Part shown: one piece after another, positions 6,211-8,655 of the stretch | Layout: each line of letters opens with the position of its first letter | Numbering within the stretch: the stretch's first letter is position 1 | The notes under the pieces: model-generated | What the model saw: the letters and a program-made list of their open reading frames with translations, nothing else | The model's database searches: none | Told to the model about the DNA's origin: nothing | Position numbers and translations under genes: made by a program | Source: Gemmatimonadales bacterium | GTDB taxonomy: Bacteria > Gemmatimonadota > Gemmatimonadetes > Gemmatimonadales > GWC2-71-9 | Assembly: GCA_030597435.1 (NCBI GenBank) | Contig: JAUVRV010000088.1 | Location: forward strand, 1 to 8,655 | Length of the DNA stretch: 8,655 bases | Direction: 5' to 3'

Positions 6211-7578
6211 TTAGTTCCCGATCGCCCGGAACAGATCGTTCGTCAACGCAAAAGCCATGATCCCCAACAAGAGGAACATCCCCACTTGCGTCAATCGATA
6301 CCGCACATTGACGGAGAGTGGCTTGCCTCGGATCCCCTCGATCAATAGAAAGACGAGATGCCCCCCGTCCAGCACCGGTATCGGCAACAGGTTCAGGACC
6401 GCCAGGTTGACGGACAGGAAGGCCATGAAAAGCAAGAGCGGCAATAGTCCGGCCTGCGCTATCTGACCCGACACCTGGCCAATGTATATCGGGCCGCCCA
6501 GCTCACGGGGCGAGATCCGCGCCGTCACCATACCCCACAACGTGAACAGGACCCTGCTAGCGTCGTCCCAGGTGAGTCGTGCTCCCTCCGTAACAGCCCC
6601 GCCGAGCCCGAACTGGACTCGTATGGGTTCGATAACCTCCCTACCAATGCCGATCCTCCCCACCTGACGCTCCTCACCGGTCAGCAGATCCCTAACCGTC
6701 TCCTCCGTCGGCACCACAACCATCGCAACGACGCTGTCGGATCGCTGCACCTCCAGGGCCAATGATTCGCCGGCACCGGGTTCGATCAAGTCGACCATTT
6801 CGTACCAGGTCCGGATTGTGTCTCCGTTGATGCGCAGCACGAAATCACCCGCCTCGATCCCGGCCTCATGCGCCGGCCGCCCAACCAGAACCCCAGCTAC
6901 GCGAGCCTCATGGAGGGGAATCAGAGCCCTGTACAGATTCACTCGGGCCTCGGCTTCCACCCCCGGGATGCGAACCATGATCGGTTCGATCCCGGCAGCG
7001 AACTCGAACAGTAGGTGCTCGGAACGCACGTCCAGGATGGCTTCGCCAATCGCATTGTACGAAGCCACCGTATCGCCGTTGATGCGGATGACCTGTGAGC
7101 CGTAGGGCAGCTCGAGCAGCGCACTCGCCTCAACAGGAAGCGACTCTTCCGTGACCCCGGCGATCCGCGTGGTCGGGTCTTCCGCACGACCATAGACGAA
7201 ACTCACGCAGAAATATACGATGAACGCAAAAACCACATTCATGATCACACCGGCGGAGATGACCATGATGCGGGCACCCAGAGACTGATTCTCGAATAGC
7301 TTCTCTGGCGGGAACTGCTCGTCAGCATCGCCACCCTCCAGAGCGCCTATTGCCTCCTGCTCCTCGCGGCTCGCCATCTTCACGTAGCCGCCCAGAGGAA
7401 TCCACGACAACCGATACTCTGTCTCGCCTCTGCGGAACTGAAGCGGTGTAGCCGGTCCAAAGCCGATTGAAAAGCGTGGCACACCGACTCCAACGGCCTT
7501 CGCAGCTAGGAAGTGTCCCAACTCATGCACGAAGATCAATACGCCCAGTACGAATACAAACGCCGCAATAGTCAGCAC
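6211..7578 (-). CDS. rseP: RIP metalloprotease RseP (site-2 protease, M50)
   Basis: This is an inner-membrane zinc protease that cuts transmembrane segments, typically of anti-sigma factors after a site-1 cut and of leftover signal peptides. From the chosen GTG start (7578) the protein has 455 residues, close to E. coli RseP (450). TM1 carries the zinc motif HELGH (18-22). The membrane-associated loop has GFGP...WIPLGGYVKM (39-68), TM2 spans about 104-127, and two periplasmic PDZ domains cover roughly 140-215 and 222-300. GGP is at 361-363, TM3 spans about 378-399, and the third zinc ligand lies in VLDGG (402-406, Asp404), followed by TM4 near 431-446. An in-frame TTG at 7605 would add nine residues but has no ribosome binding site and lies inside dxr. 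GTG has AAGGAG (7590-7595) upstream and gives a normal N-terminus. The 7-nt overlap with the dxr end implies translational coupling. Confidence 0.95.
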   Translation of the reverse strand: MLTIAAFVFVLGVLIFVHELGHFLAAKAVGVGVPRFSIGFGPATPLQFRRGETEYRLSWIPLGGYVKMASREEQEAIGALEGGDADEQFPPEKLFENQSLGARIMVISAGVIMNVVFAFIVYFCVSFVYGRAEDPTTRIAGVTEESLPVEASALLELPYGSQVIRINGDTVASYNAIGEAILDVRSEHLLFEFAAGIEPIMVRIPGVEAEARVNLYRALIPLHEARVAGVLVGRPAHEAGIEAGDFVLRINGDTIRTWYEMVDLIEPGAGESLALEVQRSDSVVAMVVVPTEETVRDLLTGEERQVGRIGIGREVIEPIRVQFGLGGAVTEGARLTWDDASRVLFTLWGMVTARISPRELGGPIYIGQVSGQIAQAGLLPLLLFMAFLSVNLAVLNLLPIPVLDGGHLVFLLIEGIRGKPLSVNVRYRLTQVGMFLLLGIMAFALTNDLFRAIGN

Positions 7579-8655
7579 CGACTCTCTGTCTCCTTCCGAG
7601 CCCAACGGTCCGTTTCAGTCACCGTGTCGAGGTCGTTGGCTGGAGTGACGGTGTGAGCACCCAGCACGCTCTCGATCAGGTGCGGTATCCGCCCAAACTC
7701 TATGCGGCCCTCCAGAAACGCCTTCACCGCCACCTCGTTCGCGGCGTTGAAAACCGTCGGCTGCGTTCCACCGGTTCGACCGGCCTCAACACCCAATGAA
7801 AAAGTAGGGAAGTCATCGTGCCTGACAGACTCGAACGTGAGCGGGCCTGCTTCAATCGGATCGAACTGTTTTACCGCGTTGTCGTGAACTCGTTGCGGGT
7901 GAGTCAGCGCATAGAGAATAGGAAGCTCCATCGTGGGGAATCCAACCTGGGCCAAGACCGAACCGTCCACGAACTCGGTAAATGCGTGCACTATCGACTG
8001 CGGGTGCACCACGACTTCGACCGAATCGTAGTCCAAGCCAAACAGATAGTGCGCCTCGATGACCTCCAGGGCCTTGTTCGCCAGGGTCGCGCTATCGACC
8101 GTGATCTTGCGACCCATTTGCCAAGTCGGATGTCGCAAGACATCCTCGACCTTCGCAGCCTGTAACCTGTCGCGGTGCCACTCCCGGAAGGGTCCCCCCG
8201 ACGCGGTCAAGATGAGCCGCTTGAGTTCGACCTCGGGTCTTCCGGTGATGCATTGCAGGACCGCGCTGTGTTCCGAGTCGACCGGCACCAGTTCGCCGCC
8301 GCATTCACGCGCCGTGCGAATCACCAAGTCGCCTGCCATGACGAGCGTTTCCTTGTTAGCCAGAGCAACGCGCTTCTTGGCCTTGAGAGCGGCGACCGTA
8401 GCCTCTAGTCCCGCTGCCCCTACGATGGCATTAACGACGATATCGACGTCGGGGTGAGTGGCAGCCTCGACCAGACAATCGGTACCCACGCAACCGCCCG
8501 ATCCGGCACCGTCCCCTCCCCCATTCACCAGTCCCACGAACGCGGCGCCGAATCCGGCGGCCTGTTGTCTCAGTAGCTCCTCCGAGTCGAAGGCCGTCAG
8601 CGCCACCACATGGAAACGGTCCTTCTGTCTTTCGAGCACTCTGAGCGTACTGGTC
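7572..8655 (-). CDS. dxr: 1-deoxy-D-xylulose 5-phosphate reductoisomerase (partial, 5' end beyond window)
   Basis: DXR catalyses the NADPH- and divalent-metal-dependent conversion of DXP to MEP, the committed step of the MEP isoprenoid pathway (cytoplasm; fosmidomycin target). The reading frame is open to the window edge and starts TSTLRVLERQ. That matches the family's GSTGSIGTSTL dinucleotide-binding motif, so roughly 10-15 N-terminal residues lie outside; the GTG at 8639 is therefore an internal codon. Visible motifs, numbered from that GTG, are ALANKETLV (92-100), metal site PVDSEH (119-124, Asp121 and Glu123), LTASGGPFRE (144-153), HPTWQMGRKITVDSATLANK (170-189), the metal-ligand region LEVIEAHYLFG (191-201) and HPQSIVHA (212-219). 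The stop overlaps the rseP start by 7 nt. Pairing with rseP is common in bacteria, where uppS and cdsA often precede dxr. Confidence 0.97.
   Translation of the reverse strand, partial: TSTLRVLERQKDRFHVVALTAFDSEELLRQQAAGFGAAFVGLVNGGGDGAGSGGCVGTDCLVEAATHPDVDIVVNAIVGAAGLEATVAALKAKKRVALANKETLVMAGDLVIRTARECGGELVPVDSEHSAVLQCITGRPEVELKRLILTASGGPFREWHRDRLQAAKVEDVLRHPTWQMGRKITVDSATLANKALEVIEAHYLFGLDYDSVEVVVHPQSIVHAFTEFVDGSVLAQVGFPTMELPILYALTHPQRVHDNAVKQFDPIEAGPLTFESVRHDDFPTFSLGVEAGRTGGTQPTVFNAANEVAVKAFLEGRIEFGRIPHLIESVLGAHTVTPANDLDTVTETDRWARKETESRC

Noticed and set aside
8637..8639. GTG at 8639 as the dxr start
   Set aside because: The frame stays open to the window edge and the preceding residues TSTLR match the conserved end of the GSTGSIGTSTL motif, so the true start is outside the window.
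1..8655. Defence system, prophage, IS element, CRISPR, tRNA or riboswitch
   Set aside because: No transposase, integrase, direct-repeat array or recognised aptamer was seen; every gene is a core housekeeping gene with intact conserved motifs.

Overview
The window is a stretch of bacterial chromosome carrying only housekeeping genes, all transcribed on the minus strand and packed with short gaps. Read in the direction of transcription (right to left) the order is dxr (5' end cut off by the window edge), rseP, rpsO, pnp, an M16 processing-type zinc peptidase, ald, and mreB (3' end cut off by the other edge). By eye the DNA is moderately GC-rich, and codon use looks uniform along it. I see no mobile element, CRISPR array, tRNA, rRNA or sign of horizontal transfer. 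The longest gap between genes is about 115 bases.

The protein families are widespread and the residues needed for activity look intact in each. The arrangement of rpsO and pnp followed by an M16 peptidase, near mreB and with a dxr-rseP pair, suggests a Gram-negative-type, rod-shaped or elongated bacterium that uses the MEP isoprenoid pathway and a site-2 protease. It resembles what I recall of Gemmatimonadota, but that is only a weak inference from gene order and protein style; no taxonomic marker in the window settles it.

Layout by function: 8655-7572 holds DXR (isoprenoid precursors), coupled by a 7-nt overlap to RseP (envelope-stress intramembrane protease, 7578-6211). A 112-nt gap with a plausible sigma70-type promoter leads to rpsO (6098-5838). 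An 81-nt gap then contains a strong hairpin and a possible H-type pseudoknot just before the pnp ribosome binding site. pnp (5756-3642) is followed after 6 nt by the M16 peptidase (3635-2385) and after 42 nt by alanine dehydrogenase (2342-1221). A 116-nt gap holding a perfect 9-bp inverted repeat and a possible promoter separates ald from mreB (1104 to beyond base 1), which probably starts the cell-shape operon.

I did not find a novel multi-gene system here. The most interesting item is RNA-level: the predicted pseudoknot between rpsO and pnp, a place where other bacteria control PNPase expression after transcription. The hairpin and promoter overlap before mreB comes second.
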